Below are positions 11,501 to 23,300 of a DNA stretch of 64,000 nt, piece after piece (the stretch's first letter is position 1; the number at the start of each line of letters is the position of its first letter). The position numbers and the translations under genes were made by a program. The notes below the pieces were generated by a model. That model was not told the origin of the DNA. It did no database searches and saw nothing but the letters and a program-made list of their open reading frames with translations. Source of the DNA: Dentipellis sp. KUC8613 (taxonomy: Eukaryota > Basidiomycota > Agaricomycetes > Russulales > Hericiaceae); assembly GCA_002286715.1 (NCBI GenBank), contig NSJX01000009.1, positions 559,966-623,965 of the forward strand, in the 5' to 3' direction.

Positions 11501-12263
11501 CCCGTTCTCGAGCCAATACTGCTTCGCCTCGAGGTCGGGCTCCAGTCCAGCTTTGGCGTCGCCCTCGAAATATGTGACGTAGAGTCGGTCCTTCGGGAGC
11601 TTGTACACCTCCGTGAGGACCTCCCAGGAGTATTGGATTGCTTCTTTCTGCAAACCATCGTTACGGTCACGCGGGTTCAGCATGCGACGAGGGGGGTACA
11701 TACCTTGAAGTAGTCTCCGAAAGACCAGTTTCCCAGCATCTCGAAGAAAGTGTGGTGGTAGGAGTCTTTGCCGACATCCTCCAGGTCTGTCGTCCGCACA
11801 TGAGTGACTGTGCAAGACGAGTAACGACTTCCGAGACGCACCGTTGTGTTTTCCGCCAGCACGTATACACTTCTGGCTATTATATGCGCGCTTGAGCGTC
11901 GCAAAATCTGAATGGGGATCGACGGTGCCCAAGAATATCGATTTGTACTACCCAATGCACACGATCCGTATCAGCGAACCCCCTCGTCCACATCGAAGCG
12001 CCAGATCCGGCAGCAAAGCGCCAACGCACCTGGTTCATCCCCGCATTCGCAAACAACAGTGTCGGATCCTCGTACGGGATGGTGGGCGAGGAGGGCACGA
12101 ATTTGTGGCCCTTGGACTGGAAGTAGTCGAAGAAGGCCTGGCGAACGCGCTGGGCCGGCCAGTCGTGCTCCTGGAGCTGTGTTGCGGCCATGGTGTGGTT
12201 TTTCCTGAGCCTGAGGGGGGGAGTGCGTGCGTGGACGAGAGGGAACAGACGAAGGAGCCGCAT
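8573..12263 (-). CDS. ALA1: Alanyl-tRNA synthetase, probably cytosolic and mitochondrial
   Basis: Charges tRNA-Ala. The N-terminal class II core is recognisable ([27 protein letters not shown], then the motif-3 region [12 protein letters not shown]). The editing domain has the zinc motif HTATH and, across an intron, [16 protein letters not shown]-terminal C-Ala/DHHA1 part follows ([21 protein letters not shown]) and the frame ends KAAST. Two in-frame starts exist. The first (12263) adds 24 residues rich in Arg with no acidic residue, like a mitochondrial presequence; the second (12191) begins [11 protein letters not shown]. The first ATG has a weak context (T at -3, C at +4), the second a strong one (A at -3, G at +4), which suits leaky scanning. 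Introns carry many GTGCGT/GTACGT donors. Confidence 0.92.
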
Positions 12264-12507
12264 CCACCGCCAATCGAGTCACGATACAGCCGATGCTAGC
12301 ATCCTCTCGAAAAGTGCATGTCACGTGCGCACTTCTGCGGTCTTTGGAGGTCAAATATGCCCCCCCGGTCGGCTTCGATTTGGCCACGCTTGCTTCAACT
12401 CTGGAGCAGGAATTTCGCTCCTGAGGGAGCGCTCGGAACAAGACAAAATAGACGGTGTTTTTGTGAATCGCACAACTCTTATATTGTTTCCTTGCTACTA
12501 CAAGCAG

Positions 12508-12590
12508 TCGGATATGGTGTAATGGCTAACATTACCGCCTCTCAATTCGAGGGTTCGCGGTAGCTCGGGGTTCGATTCCCCGTATCCGAA
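12508..12590 (+). tRNA. tRNA-Glu (CTC), 11-nt intron
   Basis: Same mature sequence as the tRNA at 8184; the intron is ATTCGAGGGTT after position 37. It lies upstream of the synthetase start, on the opposite strand. Confidence 0.95.
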
Positions 12591-14504
12591 GTACAAAGAA
12601 CTGTGTGTGATGTTTTGCGTCGCATACGAGACAATAACTTAGTTGGAAAACCTGCGGAAAAATTTTGTCCTCAAGAAACATCTATGGAGTACCATACAAC
12701 ATCGCTTCGCGTGGGAGTGGGATCAAGCCTCCGAGGCAAGTAAAAGGCCACATGCTATGCATGGCTGACAGAACCGGAGCAGTATCGAGTACTTGGATAC
12801 TATGGTATGAATACAGATATCTGACCGTGAGGAGATACGATGGCACACGGTCGTCCGGAGTGTGCTCGCACCGTCGTCCCAAAATGCCGACTTCGCAGAC
12901 GGATGATCGGCATGAACGGAAGACTAGAGAATACTGACCAACGCAGCGAGCACATCGGCGGGCTGCCTGGCGATAGCGATAGCACTCGACAATGGCGCTG
13001 CCCCATGTTTCGAGTAACCCTACGATGTGCCTGTCGTCTGTACGCTCACCGGATCTTTCTCGTTTCGCCCGGACGCCTAGCTGGAGTGTTTCGTTCCGGA
13101 CAGAGGCCGTCCACAGGCGTATCTGTTCTGCTGGAATTCAGACAGAATCACCTGTTATGCAGCTGGTTTCCCCGAAAGAGTGTGGATCATTCAATCTTCT
13201 GAGACGAATTCACCGGGGGCATCGGTGCCACAAAACAACTAGGAAAGCACTAGCAGTCGTGAGCCCACGGATAGGACTCACCTGCACTATCTGCGACCCG
13301 CATCGTCTAATCCAGCTTCAGTGAGCTGAAGCTTACTGAAAGAATCCTTTTTGAAATGTCACAGAAGCCAGACCCCGAACTTGTTGTCCATTGGCAGTGA
13401 AGAGGCCATAAACCATGTGTAGAACACTTACCTGACACTCTTGGTGAACACAGGACAACTGACTGGCCAGCAAATGCCGTTGTTGCAGCAAAAATATATC
13501 CGAGGACAGGGGATACGTACGTACATACCGTAACGCGAGTCGGACGCGGTGGGCGTGGCCAAAAGTACGGCACGGCCATGCGGCCGAAGACCGACTGTTC
13601 TCTCCACGCGACCATGATCATCTGCGCTTCCACCACCGGTACCGTTCCTCGCAGGCGCTTCCTATCTCAGTCCGAGAGGCCGTCTAAGCCCGCCACGTCG
13701 TGTTATGGAAAGCCTGAAATGAAGCTGAAGCCGAGATTAGCCAGCGGGAGCGCTCTGCTCAGCGCTGCGAGCTGCGCGGCTCACACCAGGACTGCGTCGG
13801 ATGATTGTGACCGCCTGCTTCGTCGTCCACCGATCGCCAAAGGGCACAATTACAATGACATGAAGATGCAGTACTGCTCGTCGTGAGACGGGCCATCAGT
13901 CGCGGCGATATCTCTTCAATTGATGCTCGTAGCAAGTAAGAAGCGTCGAAAGCCTCCGGTGCGTGTGTTCCCAGCTGCAGACCTCTTTCTGTCTTTCTCG
14001 GTTTCGGGCGGCGTTCCCGGGGTCAAGCCCCTGTCCGTTCATCAGGGCTGCGAGCTACGCATCACCCGACCCTCCCGTCGCCTATCGGTCATCTGCTGAC
14101 GCACACCAGTACCATCGACACTGGGGGCACAGTGTTCTACTCACCTCTGCGCACTCTTCGTATGCTTTCGGCGTCGTTGCAGACGCACCCCGAGAGTGCG
14201 ATGTGCTGGGACGCAGTCCCATATAGTCATCCGACTCGGGGACGACACGTTGCACCTTCCACAAGGTCCCGCGAACGCTAACATAACCACCTCGCTCTCC
14301 ACCTCGCGATCTAATCCGGCCTCTCAGAGCGCCGTGTGCCCGGGTCGCTGCAGGGCATGATTTAGTCCTCCCGAGCAGCCCTGCGCACCGTCTCATCAGA
14401 GCGTCCCGATTGCCATATCCACCCCGCACCCTTACGCCCTGCGTGCCTACCGTCCCTGCATTTGCTCCTCCGCCCTCCCTCTCCCCTACACCTGACCACG
14501 AACG
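12591..14504. other. 1.9-kb region without a supported gene
   Basis: Only short, overlapping open frames on both strands are present (for example about 13307-13636 minus and 13578-13886 plus), with no conserved motif or convincing splice chain. The last 150 nt before 14505 are pyrimidine-rich (CCTCCGCCCTCCCTCTCCCC) and look like the core promoter/5' leader of the second ligase. The rest may be a decayed gene or unique spacer. Confidence 0.4.
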
Positions 14505-17252
14505 ATGCCCACCTACACCTCCCTCCTCCCGCCGCTCCCCGAGCCCGCAACCTCCATCTGGACGTACCTCTTCTCGCGCACGCACCCCTACTCCTCCTAC
14601 TCACAGTACCCGGAGCACTACCCCGCCTTCATCGACGCGCCGACGGGGCGCACGCTCTCGCGCGGCGCCCTGCGCAGCAGCACACTGCGCCTCGCGCACG
14701 GCCTGCGGCACCCGCCGCGGCACGCGCTCGCGCCGCTCGCGCGCGGCGACGTCGCGCTCGTCTTCGCGCCGAACACGCTCGCGTACCCGCTCGTGCTCTT
14801 CGGGCTGCTCGCCGCGGGCGCCGCCGCGTCGCCCGCGAACCCGGTCTACACGCCCGCCGAGCTCGCGCACCAGTACCGCGACTGCGGCGCGCGCCTCGTC
14901 TTCGCGGTCCCCGACGCGCTGCCGACGGTGTTCGCGATGCTCGAGCTTGTCGGCGTGGGCGAGGCCGAGGCAAGGCGGCGCGTCGTCGTGATGCAGTATG
15001 ATGGGTCGGGCAGGCGCGGGACAGCGGAGGGCGTGGACCGGGATTTGGTGTGGCTCGAGGAGCTGCTCGCGCAGGGCGAGGAGCGCGTGGAGGAGAAGTT
15101 CGACGGCGGCGCGGCGCACGCGACGGCGTACCTGTGCTACTCGAGCGGGACGACGGGCAAGCCAAAGGGCGTCATGGTGCGTTGCGTCACGGTTCCGTCT
15201 TCCCTCTGCGCAAGCGTGATTGACCGGGTCCCCGACGCCCGCGGACCGGCAATCAGACGACGCACAAGAACATAGTAATCGAGACGCAGATCTTGCGCGC
15301 CACGTTCCCCCTCCTCGCGAGCGGGCCCGGGAAGGACGTCCTCGTGGGCGTGCTTCCGCTCTTCCATATCTACGGTGGGCGTCTGCGTTTCCGCTCCCGG
15401 CGCGCGTACGGCATGTGCTGAACACCAGCTTGGGCGTGTGCCGTGAACGCCACGGTCCACCGCAGGCCTCGCGCTGCTGCTGCACCTTGCGTTCGTCAGC
15501 GGCGCGCCGACGCTCGTCATGCCGCGCTTCGACCCGGAGCAGTTCTGCGCCAACATCGCGCGCTACCGCGTCACGATCGGCATCATCGTGCCGCCCATCT
15601 TCCTCGCGCTGGTCAACCACCCTGGTAAGCCCGTCTCTCCCTGGACCGCAAAGAGAGCAACGAACTGACTGGATATGGACGTGTGTGCCTGCAGCGACGA
15701 TGCGGCACGACCTGTCCTCGCTGCGTTACATCTGCTCCGCCGCGGCGCCGCTCTCGCGGGACCTCGCGCTTGCGACGGCCCAGAAGCTCGCGTCTGTCGG
15801 CGCGCACGTCGTTGTTGGGCAGGGTGCGTACCGGTCTTCTCTTTCCTTCTCCTTCCTTTCCCCGCTCGATTCTGAAGTGACATCTGCTCTGCAGGCTACG
15901 GTCTCACCGAGACGTCGCCCGGGACGCACATGCTCCCCTTCGAGTGGGCGATGCGCAAGATCGGCTCGTGCGGCGTGCTCGTGCCGAACGTCGAGGCGAA
16001 GCTCGTGCTCTCCGAGGACGACGCGACGGGCGAGGCGAAGGCCGAGGCGGCGGAGTGGGACCCGCAGGAGGAGGAGCGCGGCGGCGCGGGCGTGAAGATG
16101 AGCGCGCGCGGCGAGCTGTGGGTGCGCGGGCCCATCGTGATGAAGGTGCGCCTGTTTCCTCTTCCCGATTCTGCTCCTGCGCCTTGGACACCGTGCGTGC
16201 CGCTCGTCCTGGATCGCCGGTGCCCCCGTGCGGATCTGGGCGTGGCGAAGCCTGTTTCTGTCTGCTCGTGTGCGTGGATGCCGGCACTGACGCCACGCTT
16301 GCGCAGGGATACCTCAACAACCCCGCGGCGACGCGCGCGTCCGTCACGCCCAGCGGGTGGTTCAAGACGGGCGACATCTTCGTGCGCGACGCGGACGGGT
16401 TCTGGTACGTCGTCGACCGCAAGAAGGAGCTGATCAAGTACAAGGTGCGTCGCGGTCCGGTCATCATCGTGGCAGCGTGTGGCGCGGCGCTAACCGCGAC
16501 GATCCCGCCGGATGCGGACACAGGGCTTCCAAGGTGCGTGCACGCCATGTTTATGCTGGTGCCACGCAAAGCTAAAACGACGCCGACAGTGGCGCCCGCG
16601 GAGCTCGAGGCGCTCCTGCTCACGCACCCGAGCCTCGTCGACGCGGCCGTGATAGGCATCAACGATCCCGTGCAGGCCACCGAGCTCCCGCGGTACGTCG
16701 CGCAGGTCCCCGGCTGACAGACACCCCGGCGATTAATTTTGATGTTGCTCTTCCGCTTCCGCTCGCTGTCGTCTGTCCAGCGCGTACGTCGTCCCGCGGG
16801 GCACCCCGGCGCCGGCGCTGGACGCGGAGATCCAGGCGTGGGTCGCGCAGCGCGTCGCGCCGCACAAAAGGCTACGCGGCGGTGCGTTCTCTTTCTTCGC
16901 TCTTCGCGCTTCGTGCTTCGTTTTTCGTTCTTGGCTCTTCTATCCTCTTTCCTTCTCTGTCACGTTTGGCTGACGCGCGCGCGAAATAGGCGTCGTGATG
17001 GTCCCCGAGATCCCAAAGAGGTACGTGCGCGCATCGGTGCCCGTACGGCATAATGTCGCCGAGTGTCTTCGATTGCGCTCGACGTCAGGGCTGACATGCG
17101 TGCCGTTGTGCTTGTATTGCAGCGCGGCGGGCAAGATTCTGCGGCGCGAGCTGCGCGAGCGCGCGAAGAGGGAGGGCGTACGACCGGCCGGGACGGGCAG
17201 TCCAGGAGCGAGTTCGCAGGGCCAGGTGGCGTTGGCGATGGCGAAGCTGTAG
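14505..17252 (+). CDS. 4CL-like acyl-CoA ligase, peroxisomal (-AKL), paralog 2
   Basis: Eleven exons (14505-15176, 15257-15374, 15466-15624, 15695-15823, 15895-16145, 16307-16444, 16524-16533, 16590-16692, 16781-16881, 16990-17020, 17123-17252) splice to 1842 nt, 613 aa. Motifs in order: YLCYSSGTTGKPKGVM, LPLFHIYG, GYGLTETSP, WFKTGDIFVRDADGFWY, RKKELIKYKGFQ, PKSAAGKILRREL; the C-terminus AMAKL is a PTS1-type signal. Exon 7 is only 10 nt and encodes the GFQ of the hinge; the 5195-7470 paralog lacks the intron before it. The linker before the hinge is expanded and acidic compared with the paralog. Likely role: CoA activation of a carboxylic acid in peroxisomes; substrate unknown. Confidence 0.9.
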
Positions 17253-18453
17253 TGGGGTGCTTGTGGGGTGGTGGTGTCGACTGTAGATATACTGACGTGC
17301 ACGAGGGGATCACATTGCTAACTGGATGGTCTGTGGAATTGGAGTCTCGGGGAATGGGTGTCTACGTCTACGTCTACGTCTACTTACGATGTCTGAATGC
17401 TACGATCTATAGCTACTTGGCAGTTTGTGTATTTTTACAACAAAGCTCGAATCTCGGTGCAATGGGTCGCGGGTTTGGGAATGATAGTGCTTTACTTACC
17501 ATTGTCGGAACTTTTAGAGGCGTCTGCGCTGGCCTGAGCAGGGTCGTTATGCGCACAGGCTCCGGGTAGCCTAGTCATCTGCGCAGCGAGACGAACTTTA
17601 TCTGGGCCACCGGCTGTGATGGAGCAGATCAGGGCTGACCGCCCTGACGAGACCCAATGTATATAATGGTCACTCTAAGCCTTCGTCAAGTCCTTCAACC
17701 CTCGCCTAATGACCATGTCAGATATGGCTTGTGGACAGCCGGCAAAAGGAGCTCAAATAATTTCTATATCCATTACTCTACTGAGCTCACCAGTCCAAAC
17801 TTATACAACAATCCATGAAAGATACAGATAGAATGATTTCTTTCCTCTATAACACGGCTCTCACTACGACTACATAGACAGTGTGCGAAGAAGTACGAAA
17901 GAATTGAAAGTAAGTAGTACTCGTGTGGCGTGTAGACACGCCACAGCCACAGAGCGGCGACTTCGACGACACGAGCGTCAACACTAGCGCTCGACCTTGA
18001 CACGAACCACAACCACAGTAGATCCCAGTCGGCAGAGTCAGCCACCAGTCCCAGTCCCAGACAGAGAAGCCAAAGCACCAGAAGCACCGGAAGGAAAGAA
18101 GCACAAGCCCCAAGATGATAGACTTGATACACACTAAGGTAAGCCAGTAAGCCAGAATCCTGAGGACGAAGAAGAACGGCGGCGGCGGCGTTCTTATATA
18201 CCTTGCGAGCGCGCCCCTCGTTTGGCCTTTGGAAAATGTCTCGAAGATTCTCCGTCGCCCTCAGTGGGACCAGAGACCAAGGCTAGCCCGCGTATGGCCC
18301 GTACTCGATCACGCGCGGGACGCGACAGTACGGGCTTAGCGTCGTCCACGGGCTGTGTCGCCGAGTCGCCCGCGCCATGAATGTCGTGTCGTCCTTTCCA
18401 TTTCGCTCACGTCTCTCTTCCCTTTCCGTCTCAGAAAAGGCTCGCGAAGAGAC
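17253..18453. other. Intergenic region with hexamer repeat
   Basis: Contains a short tandem repeat of GTCTAC (four units, 17360-17383) soon after the ligase stop. Further on is a long low-complexity C/A-rich stretch (17940-18120) whose minus-strand open frame is biased by composition. A CACTAC motif at about 17857 was considered as a transposon terminus. No gene is supported. Confidence 0.4.
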
Positions 18454-20147
18454 ATGTCGAGCATTGAATCCGAATCCACGGATGGCGAAGTAGATGCGGA
18501 AGCCGCAGCGGCAGGAGGCTCTTCTGTGAGCCCAGACGACGCTGAGCTATATTATAGGGTTCGTAGATTCTGAGCTTTTTCATTGGATTTCAGAGTTCCT
18601 AACGTGTGAATGACGCAGAAATACCGAGCTGTACAAGTTGAAGCAAATACCGTGCGCGACGAGCGCGACGCGGCAATTCGGGAGCTTGTTGCGGAGCGCA
18701 ATGCCCATGCCCATACTACGGGCGACGCCCATGGCCGACGCCAGCACAGACACCATGAGGAGTCCATGCCAGATGGCGACGAGCGAAAGCAAGTCGAGCT
18801 CCTGGCACGCAAGTTTTGTATCATGTATTCATTCTGGTTGCGCGACGTCGACACCACATTCAAGACGCCAGTGGATCCATCCTACGACCCGCATCAAAGG
18901 TTTTCGTCTGCTGCAACGCGCATCCAAGGGCAACTCGCAGATATCATTCATGTACTCCCGAAGGAGTACCATACCCGCATCTATCTTCGACCGTGGACAC
19001 ATACAGTGAGTGCTAGATTCTTCGTGGTGCGACACTGAGGCTGAATATTGCTAGTGGAACATGGCAATGCAGCAACAGCGGTCCAATTCCGTTTCCCGAG
19101 TGCGCGAAATGGCGATGGTCATATTTGATTGCACCGCTGACGAGATAGCAACCTCGGCGGCACGCCTCACCACGTTCAAGGAGAAAATTGGGTTTTCGAT
19201 CGGTCGCGACGGTATCGGTTACTACAAGCTCATGGCCCCCATCATTTACAAGGACTATGACGGCAAGCATAATAGCAAGACCATCTTTCTTAATCCAGTG
19301 TTATTCAAGGTCAGTACGAGTACCAATTCAATCTTCACGCGATGTGCTAACAAGTTGTAGGTCTTTTCTGCCGTTGTCCTCGGCCCGTCCTCGTTGAAGG
19401 ATGTGGGTGCTCATGGCGCGCGGGGACACAGTGTATACAAGCTTTGGAAATTGCGCAAGATTACCGCAGGAGCAATCGCGGCAAGTGCAATATTGGTAAG
19501 AGATCTTATTTCGGTATTGAAACAATAATTCTGACCTGCAACCAGGCTCGCTTTGTCCTCTCGGCCGACACCCTTCTTGAACCGGAAGGCGGGGAGACAA
19601 AGATACACTACCAGGACGACTTTGATGGCTACCTTGAATATCTTGTGAGCGGACTGGAAGAGCGTGCGCCCTCGGTGATGGCGATCTTTGCCGCCTGGAA
19701 CAAGAAGTTTTTCCCCGACGTAGGCCACGCGGATGACGATACCATGTCCGACATCTCCACTGAATCCCCTCATTCTGGGCGACGCGCTGAGGACGAAGAC
19801 GCATTGGCTACGGTTCTTGCAGCTCTGAGGGAGGAAACTCCAATTGCTTCAGGTTCTCAGCCCAATCAGACCAACACAGTGAGCTTTTTGAGCACTGTTA
19901 AGTACAGTACTAATCTTCTGCATAGGAGTCCCCTAGGCCCCCGGAGGCTCATCATCCAGAAGAGGCAGAGAAACGAGCTAGGGATTGTAGTCCCGGAAAC
20001 CCCGAAAACTTGGCGGCAGAGATATCCTTGCCTCCGCCGAGCAAGAGAATTGAGATCGGCGAACCAAATATCGCAAGCAGCTCGACTGCAGCTCAGAAAC
20101 ATGGTGCGGTTCGAGTCACGAAGCAAAAACGTCGAAAACGGCGGTAG
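18454..20147 (+). CDS. DUF6698-like basidiomycete protein
   Basis: Starts MSSIESESTDGEVDAE, an acidic N-terminus, followed by a charged, probably coiled region (VEANTVRDERDAAIRELVAE). The core has segments such as GYYKLMAPIIYKDYDGK, IFLNPVLFK, YKLWKLRKITAGAIAASAIL, ARFVLSADTLLEPEGGETKI and VMAIFAAWNKKFFPD. This pattern is what I recall of a large family expanded in Agaricomycetes, listed as DUF6698; the name is from memory. Five or so short introns (for example after DAELYYR, RPWTHT, PVLFK and NQTNT) keep one frame. The end is a basic KQKRRKRR, a likely nuclear signal. Function unknown. It is 244 nt upstream of, and co-oriented with, the Plavaka transposase, so it may be cargo or a second gene of the same element. 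Confidence 0.65.
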
Positions 20148-20391
20148 TGCCTGGGTGCGTCATTTCGTGCTCGGTCAATAATTTATGTATTGTTGACAGC
20201 GCAACTTTGTGGTAGGGCTCATTACGATGTACTTATTGTCAAACATTTTTAGATAAATGCTGTTTTTATCTCGTGATTAAAAATCATTTTATCTGATGCC
20301 TCGTGCTGTCTGTCAATGCCCGATCATGCGGTGCCTATCGCGTATCTGTACCGTGCTGGTAATCTTCTCCCTATCTTGCACCTCTTCGACC

Positions 20392-23300
20392 ATGCCGCAT
20401 TCAAGTATCCACCTCCCAGCACCTTTGTTAACCAGCAACGAACGTCGATGCCGATGGTGTCATGAGATAAAGAAGGCCCGTGGCATGCGCAATCATGAGT
20501 CGGCGTGCAGGCGGCAGCAGGAGGCACGACATGGGATGCAGCTGGGATCTGTTAGCATGAATGTTGCGCAGCTGGGAGTTGTCAACATGAATGGTACGCA
20601 ATAATAGCAATTATTGTGGCAAAATAATCTCACCAGTCGAGTCCTAGATGCAACGGACACCTTCAATTCGTCTATCGAGCCCGGATCAGGTAAATATTCC
20701 ATTAAAACTGATCTTGACAACCTGACGCTGAGCAACACTGTCGCACAGATACACTACTAGGCATGCACGGCACGAGCTCGCAGCCCGATGAACTATCTCA
20801 CGTACGGGAAAGTGATGCACTAGCTGCTCCGCGCTCGGACGACGGGCAAAACTCATTCTATATAGAGATCGTTCCGCATCCCGCGAGCGGACAAAAATCA
20901 ACTATCATTCCACTTGATTCGTCGGGCACAGACTTGGAGACACACGAGCACGACATTATCAAAGCGGCTGTATCGTGCCCATGGCGTCCGTTCAATAATC
21001 TTGCCGACTTCGAGTACGCTGAGATTGCCGTAAATTCACACAAGGCCAACGCCACGATCGACAAGGAGCTGGAAAAACTTCACAGTAGCTGGGCTTCGCA
21101 CACGGTGATAACATTCAGAAACCACAAGGATCTCGAGGCATCTTTGGCTGCCGCTCGCTTCTTTGTGGTCGGGGTTCGTCTTCACGCTGCTTCTCCAAAG
21201 AATAATGCTGATTCATCTTTAGTTCCAGAGAGGTCAAGTCACCTCATCCTTCAATGGGCAGGATTATACTTTCTCTTTCTATTATAGAGATCCCTGGGAG
21301 GAGATATTGGATCGCGTGCGGGATGCCTCATTGTGCGCGGTCAGTACGTGGTATCCAGTTCAAAAATACATCCACATTGGCACCGGACGCAGCCGTCTTT
21401 ATGATGAGACTTGCACGGGAGATGGTTGGTGGAAAATACAGGTGCGCTGCGATGGGTAGATTGTGAGATATAGTTGACTGACCGTCAGTAGGATACATTA
21501 CCGCAGATCGATGGCCTCCCACATTGCTTTCTTCCATTGCATGTGTGGTCCGATGGCGGTCGAGCATCGACAACTGTGACCAAGCACCCAGTAATCATGC
21601 GCCCCCTTTGGTTACCATCAGAAATCCGTAACGGGTCGGGGAATGGTGGCGGTGTACTATTGACATATATGCCTTCCGTGCGTCAAATATTTCGGCCTGG
21701 GACCTATCTGATGAACTAGCATCCTAGATACCTGACCCAGCGAAGCCAAGCGAGCGTACCCCGCTGGAGAGGATCGCTTTTGGCAATTTCAAGACTGACG
21801 TCTATCACAAAGTCATCGACAAGGTTTTCGAGCCGATCCGTGAACATTCACATGTCGGTGACACCGTCTCGTGTGGAGACGACATCGCACGAGTGCTATA
21901 TCCAGGCATACACATTATCTCAATCGACCATGAAGAGGCATGCAAGGCCTGTGGAACGCGTGCCTCCCCAGCTACGTATCCTTGTCCTCGGTGCCTCATC
22001 AGAAATTACGAACAACATAATCTGTCTATCGAAAGAGAGCTACGCACTACGGAGTCAATGCAGGCCATATATTTGGAAGCAAAGGCGGCATCTTCTCGGA
22101 CAGCTAGGGAGGCCGTATTGCAAAGATATGGTCTTCACTTTGTCGAGGTATGGTTCTCATGTGAATTTGTGTATAAATTCTGATAATGATTGCAGAATGC
22201 ATTCTGGTCAATTGCGAACTCTGACCCATATGCCGCACTGTCGTACGACACCCTCCATTCCGACGATATTGGCAAATGGGGGAAACATCTGTGGCCGCTA
22301 TTACTGCAAGTCCTCGCCAACATGAAGGAGTCGGAGACGTTGGCTACAAAGTAAGAATCCTATTTTATTTGGGTTTCAAACTTGCCACTAAATCTGCATT
22401 TAGCATGAACCTAGTTCCAACTTGGCCAGGCCTTTCTCACTTTTCGTGTGTGACAGACATTGAATACACCGACGGCAACAAGCACTTTGACATACTACGG
22501 GTGAGTAAAAGTTGCAGCAACTGTCTCGCCTGGCGCTTCTGACACAGAATCATTGATAGTGCATCCTCCCTTGCATTGTTGGTATCTTGCCACGGGCAAG
22601 CCCACTCATTCATTGTATACGTGCATATTCTCGCTTCCGGATGTATGCCGGTCTCAAATGCATGAGCGAGGGACGTCTCATACTGCTGAGAAGGTCAATG
22701 GTCCTGTACGGATCGCTGTGCCAGGTACGTGTAACAATTTAGCTTGTAACCATCATTGAGTAACAGGAGGTTGGTGCATCACGCAGAAAGTCGGGAACGA
22801 ATATGGGAAGGACTGGGATTTCCCAAAACAACACGCGGCAACACACTTGCCCTCTGATATCCGCAATAAAGGTGCCACTATCAACTATTCTACACGTCCC
22901 GGGGAGGGGTTTCAGCGCGAAATGAAAGAAGCATATCGGACAACAAATTTCAAGGACACAGAGCGACAAGTAAGTGACGACAAGTTTCATTCTATGGCAA
23001 TTGATGCAAGACCTGACGGTACACGATTAGATGTCACAGGTAGATGCTAATATGGAGGCTATCGCACACATCCGCCTCCAAGTCGATGACGCCGACAGAT
23101 TGCGACACGAGCGGGAAGACAAGGCTCGCAAGGCAGCCGAGGACCAAAACTTTGAGCGCACCCGAGCACCGGCAACCATGGCACACTCGCACAAGACCCA
23201 GAGCGACAAGCAATGGATATTTCGCGCAGCTCAGCCAAGAACATATCCCTCAAGTTTGAGAGCCGTTCAAGACTCATTTCATCGCTTCCATCATTTTGCG

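Noticed and set aside
14601..15620. 339-codon minus-strand frame over the second ligase
   Set aside because: Antisense to the motif-bearing ligase exons, Arg/Ala-rich composition, no family features.
17360..17383. GTCTAC hexamer tract as a functional element
   Set aside because: Only four units; an ordinary microsatellite.
17773..18132. 119-codon minus frame rich in Leu/Trp/Val
   Set aside because: Composition-driven by a C/A-rich repeat-like stretch; no homology, no promoter evidence.
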